Of a DNA stretch of 64,000 bases, positions 1-8,034 are shown piece by piece (within the stretch, counting starts at the first letter, position 1; every line of letters starts with the position of its first letter). Below the pieces are notes generated by a model, which saw only the letters and a program-made list of their open reading frames with translations, did no database searches and had not been told where the DNA came from. Origin of the DNA: Plebeiibacterium marinum (GTDB taxonomy: Bacteria; Bacteroidota; Bacteroidia; Bacteroidales; Marinilabiliaceae); the NCBI RefSeq assembly GCF_026013615.1, contig NZ_JAPDPI010000025.1:19300-83299 (forward strand), given 5' to 3'. The position numbers and the translations under genes were made by a program.

Positions 1-84
1 GATATTGAGCCTGAACAAACAAAGGAAATGATTGAGAAGATTGCGAATAATTATTTGATGTACTCTAGCTGGTATAAGGAATAA
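1..84 (+). CDS. C-terminal end of an unidentified protein (5' truncated by window edge)
   Basis: The first 27 codons read open from base 1 and stop at TAA 82-84. The tail ends in NYLMYSSWYKE and is preceded by a charged helix (PEQTKEMIEKIA). I do not recognise the family from so short a piece. It is followed within 10 bases by an inverted repeat that could end its transcript, and it converges with the S41 protease gene. It is reported because the frame is open to the window edge and codon use is like its neighbours. Confidence 0.55.
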   Translation, partial: DIEPEQTKEMIEKIANNYLMYSSWYKE

Positions 85-92
85 TCATTTGA

Positions 93-149
93 GAAGTCAG
101 AAGTCGGAAGTTTGAAGTTGTATACTTCATACCACCGACTTCTGTCTTC
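93..149. terminator. Large inverted repeat / probable bidirectional terminator
   Basis: The arms GAAGTCAGAAGTCGG (93-107) and CCGACTTCTGTCTTC (135-149) pair at 14 of 15 positions. A second smaller stem (TGAAGT/ACTTCA) lies inside the loop. A T-rich run follows on the plus strand. It sits between convergent genes, so it fits a shared terminator. The GAAGTCGGAAGT-type wording also resembles extragenic repeats common in Bacteroidota, so it may be a repeat element as well. Confidence 0.6.
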
Positions 150-159
150 TTTTTCAACA

Positions 160-1899
160 CTACTTTATGCCACGTTTGTCTCCGGCATGGCTTAATACAG
201 TTCCTTTCAATATCCCATTGTATTTAGATGGATCAGAAAGTATTTCAAGAGCTTTATCAAGCTCCTCATCTTCTTGCAGGCTGTATTTAATAGCACCCTT
301 CTGGTAGTAATATCTTTTAATAATTTCAGCACCTAATAATTCAGAAATCTCTTTTCTAAAAATATTCAAGTCTTTCTGAACATCAAGTTTTAGTAACTTC
401 TCAAGTTGTTCAAATTCGGCTTTTGATTTTTCATAATATTCTTCTCTTTTAGCTGTTTGCTTTAGCTTCTTAAGTGCATCCTGAGTAGCCGACTCATATT
501 TAAAATCTTCTTTTGACGCAACAAAAGCCTTAAAATTATCAAATATTGCATCGGTAATTTTAAATCTCTCAGCACTTGAAATCTCTTTGTTTTTAATGCA
601 AAAGTCGGTGGCAAAGTTGAAGAACATGTTTTGGGCAACCAGGGCAAACGAAATGTTGCCATATTTGGTGATGTCCACTTTTACATCCGGCGATACGCCT
701 CCGCCATCATATACCGAACGGCCACCAAATGTTTTAAATTCTGAAATCAGCGAATCTGGTATCAGTCCCACGCTTCCATCTTCGTTTCTGTTACTGTAAT
801 CTACGGCCTGGATACATCTTCCGCTTGGAATATAGTATTTGGCAGTTGTAACTTTTAGCTTGCTGTTATATGATAGATTACGGGTTGTTTGTACCAATCC
901 CTTTCCAAAAGAGCGTTGGCCAACAAGCACCGCCCGGTCCATATCTTGAAGACTGCCAGCTACAATTTCAGATGCTGATGCGGAGCCCCTGCTGATTAAA
1001 ACAGTTAAAGGAATTATGGTGTCAACAGGTTCTTTTGTGGCCCGGTATACTTTGTCCCATTGCTTTACTTTTCCCCTGGTAGAAACCACTTCAGAGCCTT
1101 TTTTAACAAACAGGTTTACAATCTTAACTGCATCATCTAATAATCCACCGGGATTTGCTCTAAGGTCCAGGATGATACTTTGCGCACCTTGATTTTCCTT
1201 TAAATCAATAAGTGCTTTTTCAACTTCTTTGGAGCAGTTTTGAGTGAAATTGTTCAAAATAATAATTCCTGTTTTGTCATTAACCATACCGAAGTAAGGA
1301 ACAGGGTTTATTGATATTTTTTCCCGGATAAGCTCTATGGTAAGAGGTTTATTAGTTCCCGGGCGGTCAATTTTTAGTTTTAAGGGAGTATTGGGGGCTC
1401 CTTTTAAAAGTTCACTGACTTCGGAACTTGCTTTCCCAACTACATGTACTCCATTTACTTCAAGAAGTTTGTCGCCTGCTTTTAAACCTGCTTTTTGAGC
1501 CGGAAAACCTTCATATGGCTCTGCTATGACTATGTATTCACCGTTTTTCGAAATAAGCGATCCCATGCCACCATATTCTCCGGTTGTCATAAACTTAAAG
1601 TCCTCCATATCATCTTCCGGGATGTATGTGGTATATGGGTCAAGCGACTCCAACATGTTGTCGATGCCTGTTTTTATTAATTTTTCCGGATTTGTTTCGT
1701 CAACGTAATAGCTATTTAATTCCCTGAAAAGGGTATAAAATATATCCAGGTTTTTGATGATAGAAAAGTTTCGTTTATCATCATTGTTAAAGCCGAGTAG
1801 CCCGACTGAAACCACCATAACGATCAACATACTGCTGATCCATTTTACTCGGCTCGATTTTAAAAATCTGTTCATTCGTTTATTTTTTATGTAATCCAC
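160..1899 (-). CDS. S41 family C-terminal processing peptidase (CtpA/Prc-like)
   Basis: Serine protease of the tail-specific/CtpA family, expected in the periplasm and anchored by an N-terminal membrane segment at about residues 20-36. Residues 65-105 form the N-terminal helical part. A PDZ domain covers about 107-185 with the GGMGSLIS and AGLKAGDKLLEVNG motifs. The S41 catalytic domain is at about 200-370. By comparison with Prc, Ser308 in GSASASEI and Lys333 in SFGKG form the Ser-Lys dyad. The C-terminal 150 residues are charged and helical. The start at 1899 overlaps the cysH end by 20 bases; ATG at 1875 (MNRFLK) avoids the overlap, gives a more usual signal-anchor and may be the true start. 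Likely cotranscribed behind cysH. The physiological substrate cannot be told from sequence. Confidence 0.9.
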   Translation of the reverse strand: MDYIKNKRMNRFLKSSRVKWISSMLIVMVVSVGLLGFNNDDKRNFSIIKNLDIFYTLFRELNSYYVDETNPEKLIKTGIDNMLESLDPYTTYIPEDDMEDFKFMTTGEYGGMGSLISKNGEYIVIAEPYEGFPAQKAGLKAGDKLLEVNGVHVVGKASSEVSELLKGAPNTPLKLKIDRPGTNKPLTIELIREKISINPVPYFGMVNDKTGIIILNNFTQNCSKEVEKALIDLKENQGAQSIILDLRANPGGLLDDAVKIVNLFVKKGSEVVSTRGKVKQWDKVYRATKEPVDTIIPLTVLISRGSASASEIVAGSLQDMDRAVLVGQRSFGKGLVQTTRNLSYNSKLKVTTAKYYIPSGRCIQAVDYSNRNEDGSVGLIPDSLISEFKTFGGRSVYDGGGVSPDVKVDITKYGNISFALVAQNMFFNFATDFCIKNKEISSAERFKITDAIFDNFKAFVASKEDFKYESATQDALKKLKQTAKREEYYEKSKAEFEQLEKLLKLDVQKDLNIFRKEISELLGAEIIKRYYYQKGAIKYSLQEDEELDKALEILSDPSKYNGILKGTVLSHAGDKRGIK

Positions 1900-2584
1900 A
1901 TTCTTTAGTATCCGGGTTTTCCCAATACCAACGTCCAGCCCTGATATCTTCGCCTTCTAGCACGGCTCTTGTACAAGGTTGGCATCCGATACTCGGAAAA
2001 TCTTTATCGTGAAGGGGGTTGTATGGGATTCCGTTTTCTTTTATGTAGTCCCAAACATCCTTCTCGCTCCAGTTTGCCAGTGGATTAATTTTTAAAATGT
2101 TATTATTTTCATCCCATTCAACAATCTGTATGTCGGTTCTGGTTACTGATTGATCAGCCCTTAAGCCACATATCCATGCATCTAATCCTTCAAAAGCTCT
2201 TTTTAAAGGTTCCAGTTTTCGGTTGTAGCAGCACTCTTTTCTGTTTTCAATACTGTCGTAAAAAAGATTGATACCTTTTTGTACAACCATTTTTTGTACA
2301 TTTTCCGATTTGGGGAAATAAACCTCAAGCTTTGTTTTGTATCGCTTGTTGGTACGATCTATTAGATCATAGGTTTCAGGAAATAATCTTCCCGTATCGA
2401 GGGTAAATATCCTGGCATTATTGTTAACGCTCAAAATCATTTGTGTCAATACCTGATCTTCCGCACCAAGGCTTGATGCCAGAGCAATTTTATCATCATA
2501 TTTTTCTAAGAAATAGGAGATGACTTCAATTGGGCCGGCATTTAAAAATTTTTTGTTTAGTTCTGATATTTCTTCTCTTGTCAT
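1880..2584 (-). CDS. cysH: Assimilatory phospho-/adenylyl-sulfate reductase
   Basis: Reduces APS (or PAPS) to sulfite with thioredoxin or glutaredoxin in cytosolic sulfate assimilation. The PP-loop-like N-terminal fold carries SSLGAEDQV near residue 38 and TLDTGRLFPET near 61. Cys118-Cys119 and Cys201-x-x-Cys204 match the four ligands of the [4Fe-4S] cluster found in APS reductases and in the CysH branch that uses APS. The catalytic Cys229 lies in the C-terminal ECGLH motif. Length 234 is normal. The iron-sulfur signature argues for APS rather than PAPS as main substrate (family knowledge). No cysD, cysN or sulfite reductase gene lies nearby. A TATATTTG element at 2626-2633 is a candidate promoter. 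Confidence 0.92.
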   Translation of the reverse strand: MTREEISELNKKFLNAGPIEVISYFLEKYDDKIALASSLGAEDQVLTQMILSVNNNARIFTLDTGRLFPETYDLIDRTNKRYKTKLEVYFPKSENVQKMVVQKGINLFYDSIENRKECCYNRKLEPLKRAFEGLDAWICGLRADQSVTRTDIQIVEWDENNNILKINPLANWSEKDVWDYIKENGIPYNPLHDKDFPSIGCQPCTRAVLEGEDIRAGRWYWENPDTKECGLHKK

Positions 2585-2625
2585 TACTTTATAAAGCTTA
2601 AAAAGCGACTAAATTTGTTATGGTA

Positions 2626-2633
2626 CAAATATA
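2626..2633 (-). promoter_or_regulatory. Candidate Bacteroidota -7 element for cysH
   Basis: Reads TATATTTG on the minus strand, 42 bases before the cysH start. No well-spaced TTG -33 element was seen, so the call rests on the -7 match and position alone. Confidence 0.4.
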
Positions 2634-2688
2634 GCCGCACTTATTTTTATAGGTTAACAAACCTTTTTTCTGTGTTCTTTTCAAATTA

Positions 2689-3717
2689 TTATTGCCCGAA
2701 AGATACGCCCAGGTTAATTGCTTTTTCAACAAGCGTGTTGTCTGGTTCAATCAATCTGGTTTTTCCTCCAACTTCTTCAAGAGGAACTGAGGTTATTTCG
2801 CCTCCTTTGATAGAGACCATAGTTCCAAATTCATGGTCATGAATCAATTTGGCAGCATACGATCCATATCTGGTAGCTAAAATCCTGTCAGCCGGAGATG
2901 GGCTGCCTCCTCGTTGGATATATCCCAGTATGGTTTCCCTGGTTTCAATACCGGTTCTGGCCATAATTTCTTTTCCAATGTATCTGGCGGCATTTTTCTT
3001 GTTTGGCGTTTTGATGCCTTCTCCCACAACAATAATAGAATAGGGTTTCCCTTTTTCGGCTCTTGAAATAACCGTTTGGGCTACCACATCCATATCATAT
3101 TCCATTTCAGGAAGCAGAATTACATCCCCGCCTCCTGCAAGGCCTGAATGCAGAGCGATCCAGCCGGCATTGTGTCCCATTACTTCTATTACCATTACCC
3201 TTTTGTGTGAATTGGCAGTGGTATGAAGCCTGTCGATGGCATCAGTTGCAATGTTTACAGCAGAATCAAACCCAAAAGTCACATCGGTTCCCCAAACATC
3301 GTTATCAATGGTTTTGGGAAGCCCAACAATATTTAGTCCTTCCTTTGCCAGTAAGTTGGCTGTTTTCTGAGTTCCATTTCCACCAATACAAACCAAAGCG
3401 TCCAGGCCAAGCCTTTCATAGTTTTCCAGAATAACCTGCGGTTTATCATCAACAGTATCCCCATCCTGTGGTTTAAATGGCTTCATTCTGGAGGTACCTA
3501 AAATAGTGCCGCCCAATGTTAAAATCCCGGACAGCTTATCCTCGGTTAGTTCTTCGTATTCTCTGTCAATTAATCCACTAAAACCATTGGAAATACCAAT
3601 AACTTCCATACCGTACTGGACTATTGCTGTTTTTCCTACTCCTCTTATTGCTGCATTTAAACCAGGGCAATCGCCCCCTGCCGTTAAAATTCCAATTTTT
3701 GTCTTTTTACCTGTCAT
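2689..3717 (-). CDS. pfkA: 6-phosphofructokinase, mixed (group III-like) type
   Basis: Phosphorylates fructose 6-phosphate in glycolysis. GGDCPGLNAAIRG (14-26) is the nucleotide-binding glycine-rich stretch. GGTILGTSR (69-77) and the PKTIDND catalytic motif (134-140, base Asp138) are intact. The phosphoryl-donor site reads GGNGT (112-116): Gly115 is at the E. coli Gly104 position, typical of ATP use, while Lys135 is at the Gly124 position, typical of PPi enzymes and the mixed-substrate group. Asn114 replaces the usual Asp103. Length 342 is normal for this branch. ATP use is the likelier reading, but donor choice is inference. The gene is alone on its transcript as far as can be seen. Confidence 0.9.
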   Translation of the reverse strand: MTGKKTKIGILTAGGDCPGLNAAIRGVGKTAIVQYGMEVIGISNGFSGLIDREYEELTEDKLSGILTLGGTILGTSRMKPFKPQDGDTVDDKPQVILENYERLGLDALVCIGGNGTQKTANLLAKEGLNIVGLPKTIDNDVWGTDVTFGFDSAVNIATDAIDRLHTTANSHKRVMVIEVMGHNAGWIALHSGLAGGGDVILLPEMEYDMDVVAQTVISRAEKGKPYSIIVVGEGIKTPNKKNAARYIGKEIMARTGIETRETILGYIQRGGSPSPADRILATRYGSYAAKLIHDHEFGTMVSIKGGEITSVPLEEVGGKTRLIEPDNTLVEKAINLGVSFGQ

Positions 3718-3761
3718 GATAAACGTGTTTTAATTGAACGCGTAAATTTAATTTAAAATAA

Positions 3762-4604
3762 CTATTGATGAAAGAATAACATAGGTATATCTACATTAAA
3801 AAGCATGGTTTTAGTTAAACTTGGGTGCAATAATTTAGAGATAATATTTCTTTTTTTGCGAGTTATGGCCAAAAGGTCAATGTCAGTATTTTTTATGTAT
3901 TCGTTAGCTGCCTGTAAAATGTCTTCCCCGTAAATGTACTCAGATTGCATTCTTTGATTTCGATATGTTGAGGTACAATATTCTGCGTACTCATTGAGCA
4001 GATCAATGTCTGCTTTTTCTTTCCCGCCGTTGCAATATTGTACACTGTGAATCATGGTGTCAAAGGACATGATTAAACGGATAAGCTTGTGCAATGAGGT
4101 GTATTCGCACTGGCAAAAATCTGTTAAAAACAAGATGTTTTGTAGTTTGTTAAGGTTCAGATCGTAATCTTTGGGGACTGCAAGAACAGGAAAATGGATG
4201 CTGTTGATGATGTCTAAAGTAACGCTTCCTAGCAATTCTTTTATGGTTTCGCCTTTGCTTTTGGTCCCCATAATAACCAGGTCGGGGTGGTAGCTGTTGC
4301 AGAACTCAGGTATGGCATCCTCTGGGTATCCTTCAATTATTTTTGTTTTTATGATGATGCCTTCAGATAAAGAATCTGCTATGGCCTGTTGTTTTATTTT
4401 TTCAAGTTCATTGCCGGCTTCTTGCTGTGAAGTTATTTTTGGGTAATTATAAGGCTCGTCATTTTGATCCTCTTCAAGATATGGAGTGTAAGCATGCAGA
4501 AGGGTTATTTCACTTTGAAATTTTTGGGCCAAAAGTAAACAGTAGTTGATTGCGTTTATTGTGTATGGCTCGAAATTAATGGGCACTAAAAATCTGATGT
4601 ACAT
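3762..4604 (-). CDS. Tandem universal stress protein (two UspA domains)
   Basis: Cytosolic stress-response protein of 280 residues made of two Usp folds. The first (about 1-147) starts with the typical beta strand IRFLVPINFEPYTINAINY and carries GTKSKGETIKELLGSVT, close to the G-2x-G-9x-G(S/T) ATP-binding motif. The second (about 150-280) begins LQNILFLTDFCQCEYTS and is more diverged, ending with KLLHPSLTKTMLFNVDIPMLFF. Such double-domain proteins are common in Bacteroidota. The start ATG at 4604 gives the expected first strand. It is transcribed away from queA, with a 337-base spacer upstream. Ligand and trigger are unknown. Confidence 0.85.
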   Translation of the reverse strand: MYIRFLVPINFEPYTINAINYCLLLAQKFQSEITLLHAYTPYLEEDQNDEPYNYPKITSQQEAGNELEKIKQQAIADSLSEGIIIKTKIIEGYPEDAIPEFCNSYHPDLVIMGTKSKGETIKELLGSVTLDIINSIHFPVLAVPKDYDLNLNKLQNILFLTDFCQCEYTSLHKLIRLIMSFDTMIHSVQYCNGGKEKADIDLLNEYAEYCTSTYRNQRMQSEYIYGEDILQAANEYIKNTDIDLLAITRKKRNIISKLLHPSLTKTMLFNVDIPMLFFHQ

Positions 4605-4881
4605 GTTTTCTCCTTTCTTATTGAAGTGATTTCATGCTATAAGATATATAAATTTAATCAAAATTTATCCTCTTCGAAAAAAAATGGAAGGACAAAAGTT
4701 GGTGTTGTCGAATTGTTTATGGCTAAATGTGTTTGTGTGTTTTGTGTATTGAGGAGGTAGAGCTTTGTACACTTGCAGGTTGATATATTTTTCCGAACAC
4801 CAGGGGGATATTGGGATGGCTTTGCTTTTGAAAAATATTGTGTACAGAAGGTGTTTTAAAAGGGTGGTGGGTGTGAAAGAA
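4605..4881. other. Intergenic region with no supported gene
   Basis: Spacer between the universal stress protein start and the queA terminator. Short open frames cross it on both strands, but they have atypical composition (runs of TTTT, GTGTTTGTGTG) and no family resemblance. I saw no clear promoter or structured RNA. Confidence 0.5.
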
Positions 4882-4911
4882 AAAGGCCACATCGTAATTA
4901 ATGTGGCCTTT
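4882..4911 (-). terminator. Intrinsic terminator of queA
   Basis: An 11-bp perfect stem, AAAGGCCACAT (4882-4892) with ATGTGGCCTTT (4901-4911), closes an 8-base loop. On the minus strand it is followed by a short T run, and it starts 31 bases past the queA stop. Confidence 0.85.
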
Positions 4912-4941
4912 GATATTGATCGATACTGTTATCCTCTATTT

Positions 4942-5991
4942 TTATATAATGAGCATGGCGTCTCCATAAGTACCAAATCGGTACTTTTCTTTTACGGCAA
5001 CGTCGTAGGCATTCATTAGGTTATCGTATCCTGCAAATGCAGCCGTCATCATCATTAACGTCGACAGAGGAAGATGAAAGTTAGAAATCATGCAATTGGC
5101 AACGCTGAATTCATACGGAGGGAAGATGAATTTGTTAGTCCACCCTTCGAAAGGTTTTACGTGCCCAAAGGTAGAAACAGAGCTTTCAATGGTTCTCATT
5201 ACAGTCGTTCCTACTGCACATATTTTCTTTTTAGCCTCCTTGCCGATATTGATTATATTACAAGCTTCTTCGGTAATAAAAATTTGCTCCGAGTCCATCT
5301 TGTGTTTTGTTAAATCTTCAACATCAACCGAACGGAAATTTCCCAGTCCCACGTGCAACGTAACTTCGGCAAAGTCAACCCCTATAATTTCCAGCCTTTT
5401 CATTAATTCACGGCTAAAGTGCATTCCTGCAGTTGGAGCTGCAACAGCACCTTCATGTTTTGCGTAAATTGTTTGGTAGCGGTCTTTGTCTTCCGGTTCA
5501 ACTTTGCGGTTTATTATTTTTGGTAGTGGAGTTTCCCCCAATGCAAATAAAGCGTTTTTAAATTCGTCGTGAGGGCCATCATATAAGAATCTTAATGTAC
5601 GGCCTCTTGAAGTTGTATTGTCGATAACTTCGGCTACCATTTCATCGTCTTCACCAAAGTAGAGTTTGTTTCCTATTCTGATTTTTCTGGCCGGATCAAC
5701 CAACACGTCCCAAAGCTTTTGTTCTCTGTTTAACTCACGTAAAAGGAATACTTCAATTTCAGCCCCTGTTTTTTCCTTGTTGCCATATAGTCTGGCAGGA
5801 AATACTTTGGTGTTGTTGAATATCATTACGTCTTTCTCGTCGAAATATTCAACAAGGTCTTTAAATACTTTGTGTTCAATGGCTCCTGTGTTTTTGTCAA
5901 TCACCATTAATCTTGATTCGTCGCGGTTTTGAGTTGGGTGTAAAGCAATTAGTTCTTCGGGTAGATTGTACTTAAACTTCGATAACTTCAT
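4942..5991 (-). CDS. queA: tRNA preQ1(34) S-adenosylmethionine ribosyltransferase-isomerase
   Basis: Transfers and isomerises the ribosyl part of SAM onto preQ1 at tRNA position 34, giving epoxyqueuosine. The 349-residue protein shows the family signatures throughout: [23 protein letters not shown] near the N-terminus, the [12 protein letters not shown] block near 57-70, [15 protein letters not shown] near 178-193, and [21 protein letters not shown] sequence near 304-320. Start and length are standard. It follows truB on the same strand but has its own very good promoter at 6072-6101 and its own terminator at 4882-4911, so it can be a single-gene unit. No preQ1 riboswitch was seen in the leader. 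Confidence 0.95.
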   Translation of the reverse strand: MKLSKFKYNLPEELIALHPTQNRDESRLMVIDKNTGAIEHKVFKDLVEYFDEKDVMIFNNTKVFPARLYGNKEKTGAEIEVFLLRELNREQKLWDVLVDPARKIRIGNKLYFGEDDEMVAEVIDNTTSRGRTLRFLYDGPHDEFKNALFALGETPLPKIINRKVEPEDKDRYQTIYAKHEGAVAAPTAGMHFSRELMKRLEIIGVDFAEVTLHVGLGNFRSVDVEDLTKHKMDSEQIFITEEACNIINIGKEAKKKICAVGTTVMRTIESSVSTFGHVKPFEGWTNKFIFPPYEFSVANCMISNFHLPLSTLMMMTAAFAGYDNLMNAYDVAVKEKYRFGTYGDAMLII

Positions 5992-6071
5992 TTGAAATCT
6001 GTTTATTTAATATTAGCCAGCTTTTTTATTGTGTTCAACATTAAAAACATGTTGATTATAAATACATTTTG

Positions 6072-6101
6072 CAAATGTAACGCAAAATGAGCACAAAGCA
6101 A
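6072..6101 (-). promoter_or_regulatory. Bacteroidota-type promoter of queA (TTG-N19-TACATTTG)
   Basis: On the minus strand TTG (6101-6099) is followed by exactly 19 bases and then TACATTTG (6079-6072). This is an exact fit to the published Bacteroidota sigma-ABfr pattern TTG-N19-TAnnTTTG. It lies about 80 bases before the queA start. Confidence 0.8.
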
Positions 6102-6134
6102 CCTTATACGGGGCATTTTTCGAAATGTTACAAT

Positions 6135-6836
6135 TTATTTTAATTTTTTTTCAAGGCTTTCAAGATCCATGCTTTCAGTGTTATGAAACCTGCCTATTCG
6201 AGTTCGCTTTAAAGCTGTTAAGTGGGCCCCGCTTCCCAATGCCTTCCCAATGTCCCTGGCAAGCCCCCTAATGTAGGTGCCTTTGCTGCAAACAATGCGA
6301 AGGATAAGTTCTGTACTTTCAAAACTTATTACTTCAATTTCTTTGATTATTAGTTTCTTGGGTTTTAAGCCCGGATCCTTTCCATCCCGGGCAAATTCAT
6401 AAGCTCGTTTTCCCTTGACTTTTACTGCAGAAAATGCTGGAGGAACCTGGTCGAGTTCTCCAATAAAATCTTTAAGTGTGTGGTCTATTAATTCTTTGTT
6501 GATGTGTTCGGTTGGATAGGTAGCATCAATTTCTGTTTCCAGGTCGAAAGAAGGGGTGGTTGCCCCCAGTTTCATGGTGGCTATATATTCTTTTTCCTCT
6601 GCCTGGTAATTATCGATGGTTTTGGTTGCTTTGCCGGTGCAAACAATTAGCAATCCGGTTGCTAAAGGATCCAGTGTGCCGGCATGGCCAACTTTAAGTT
6701 TTTTGACACCAAGGGCAGTGCATAGCAACTTTCTTACTTTGTTGACCAAATCAAAAGATGTCCATCCATACGGCTTGTCGAACAATAAAACTTCACCAGC
6801 CTTAAAGTTATATCCTGCTATTATAATATCTTCCAT
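6135..6836 (-). CDS. truB: tRNA pseudouridine(55) synthase
   Basis: Makes pseudouridine 55 in the T-loop of tRNA. The sequence carries LLFDKPYGWTSFDLVNKVR at the N-terminus, then KVGHAGTLDPLATGLL, in which the Asp is the catalytic nucleophile, and further on KGTYIRGLARDIG. The C-terminal PUA-like tail is short, which is usual in this phylum. A TTG-initiated frame could begin at 6848, but the ATG at 6836 overlaps the uppP stop as TGATG, the classic sign of translational coupling, so 6836 is chosen (233 residues). It is the last gene of the ftsX-DUF3098-uppP-truB group. Confidence 0.94.
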   Translation of the reverse strand: MEDIIIAGYNFKAGEVLLFDKPYGWTSFDLVNKVRKLLCTALGVKKLKVGHAGTLDPLATGLLIVCTGKATKTIDNYQAEEKEYIATMKLGATTPSFDLETEIDATYPTEHINKELIDHTLKDFIGELDQVPPAFSAVKVKGKRAYEFARDGKDPGLKPKKLIIKEIEVISFESTELILRIVCSKGTYIRGLARDIGKALGSGAHLTALKRTRIGRFHNTESMDLESLEKKLK

Positions 6837-7627
6837 CAAAATCCCCAAATTATTGCAATTGTACCAACAACAGCACAGTAAATAGCAAAATATATTAGTT
6901 TTCCTTTTTTAACCAAATTAATCATTGCTTTACAAGCCAGAAGCCCGGATATAAATGCTCCGGTAAAACCTACTAACAGAGGTAAAAAACCTATGGTTCC
7001 TGTTGATGAAACATCATCCTTGAGTAGGCTTAAAACGTTTTCTCCAAGGATTGGTATTAATACCATTAAAAATGAAAACCGGGCTACAGCTTCTCTTTTG
7101 TTGCCAAGCAGTAAACCTGTAGCAATGGTTGAGCCGGATCGGGAAATGCCCGGTAGTACTGCAATTGTTTGTGCTATTCCAATTATAAAAGCATCTTTAA
7201 ACGAAACATCTTTATCCTTTGCTTTGGCATAAAATGTAAACGCGAGTAGAGTGGCGGTGATCAGCAACATTGCCCCCACAAGTAAGAGTATTTTGTTGGT
7301 ATTAAATAGCTCTTCAACATAATCCTTAAAAAATACACCAACAATCCCTATGGGAATCATACTTACTCCAATTTTAAAAATATATTCGGTTTCAGGATTC
7401 CATTTGAATGAAAACAAACCTGTAATCAGGTTTGTAATATCTTTTCTGAAAACAACTATTGTGCTTAGTACTGTAGCTCCGTGTACAACTAAAGTAAAAG
7501 TTAAATTGTCGGTGGCCTGTACGCCTAAAATGTGTTTGCCAATTTCCAGGTGCCCGCTGCTGCTAACAGGCAAAAACTCTGTTAATCCCTGGATAATTCC
7601 AAGAATCAACGCTTCAATCCAACTCAT
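6836..7627 (-). CDS. uppP: Undecaprenyl-diphosphatase (BacA family)
   Basis: Integral inner-membrane enzyme that dephosphorylates undecaprenyl diphosphate so the lipid carrier can be reused for peptidoglycan and other glycans. It is also associated with bacitracin tolerance. The N-terminal [16 protein letters not shown] motif holds the conserved Glu and SGH residues, and [17 protein letters not shown] is the second family motif with its Arg. Seven to eight hydrophobic segments are evident. Length 263 is typical. It shares a TGATG overlap with truB. The 150-base leader upstream holds a nested inverted repeat (7690-7751) of unknown role. Functionally it pairs with uppS elsewhere in the window. 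Confidence 0.95.
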   Translation of the reverse strand: MSWIEALILGIIQGLTEFLPVSSSGHLEIGKHILGVQATDNLTFTLVVHGATVLSTIVVFRKDITNLITGLFSFKWNPETEYIFKIGVSMIPIGIVGVFFKDYVEELFNTNKILLLVGAMLLITATLLAFTFYAKAKDKDVSFKDAFIIGIAQTIAVLPGISRSGSTIATGLLLGNKREAVARFSFLMVLIPILGENVLSLLKDDVSSTGTIGFLPLLVGFTGAFISGLLACKAMINLVKKGKLIYFAIYCAVVGTIAIIWGF

Positions 7628-7689
7628 ATCAGATAAATTTGTTTTTTATTGTGCGTTCGTGTTTCTGTGTGTTTGAAGGGGAAGAGAAT

Positions 7690-7751
7690 AAACATTAGAT
7701 TGATTTCAGTGACGTGTATGAAAACACGTAACATAAACACATCTAATGTTT
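7690..7751. repeat. Nested inverted repeat between DUF3098 gene and uppP
   Basis: Outer arms AAACATTAGAT (7690-7700) and ATCTAATGTTT (7741-7751) are perfectly complementary over 11 bp. Inside them ACGTGT (7712-7717) pairs with ACACGT (7724-7729). There is no T run on the minus strand directly after the outer stem, so it is not a simple intrinsic terminator. It could be a factor-dependent terminator or a leader structure for uppP. Confidence 0.6.
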
Positions 7752-7779
7752 TAGTTCTGTAATTCTACCGCCAATAATG

Positions 7780-8025
7780 TTATTGTTTTGGTTTTTTCAT
7801 GATGGCATATATTTCAAAAATAAAGCCCAATAGAACAACCATAGGGGCAAGTGTGATTCGTTGGAATCCATAGATTTCCTCGCTAAAAACGTTTGGATCT
7901 TCACTCCGGCCGCCTATCATGAGTACAAAACCTAAAATAATAATGGCAAAACCTACTGCCATTAGCATATAATTATGTTTGGATAGTGCAAATTCAAATT
8001 TCTTTTCTTGTTTGTTGCTCGACAT
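7780..8025 (-). CDS. DUF3098 family small membrane protein
   Basis: An 81-residue protein with two hydrophobic helices (about 18-38 and 57-74), separated by a short loop containing EEIYGFQRITLAP. This arrangement and wording match DUF3098, a Bacteroidota-restricted family usually found just after ftsX. The function is unknown. Its position 9 bases behind ftsX, and before uppP and truB, suggests cotranscription and a role in division or envelope assembly (inference only). N-terminal lysine-rich residues should be cytoplasmic. Confidence 0.85.
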   Translation of the reverse strand: MSSNKQEKKFEFALSKHNYMLMAVGFAIIILGFVLMIGGRSEDPNVFSEEIYGFQRITLAPMVVLLGFIFEIYAIMKKPKQ

Positions 8026-8034
8026 AGTATTTTG

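Noticed and set aside
4665..5019. Short open frames on both strands between the stress-protein gene and queA
   Set aside because: Low-complexity, no start signal, no family likeness; the plus-strand frame runs through the queA terminator and into queA antisense.
5992..6134. preQ1 riboswitch ahead of queA
   Set aside because: No C-rich loop or A-rich tail pseudoknot pattern was found; the leader is AT-rich and plain.
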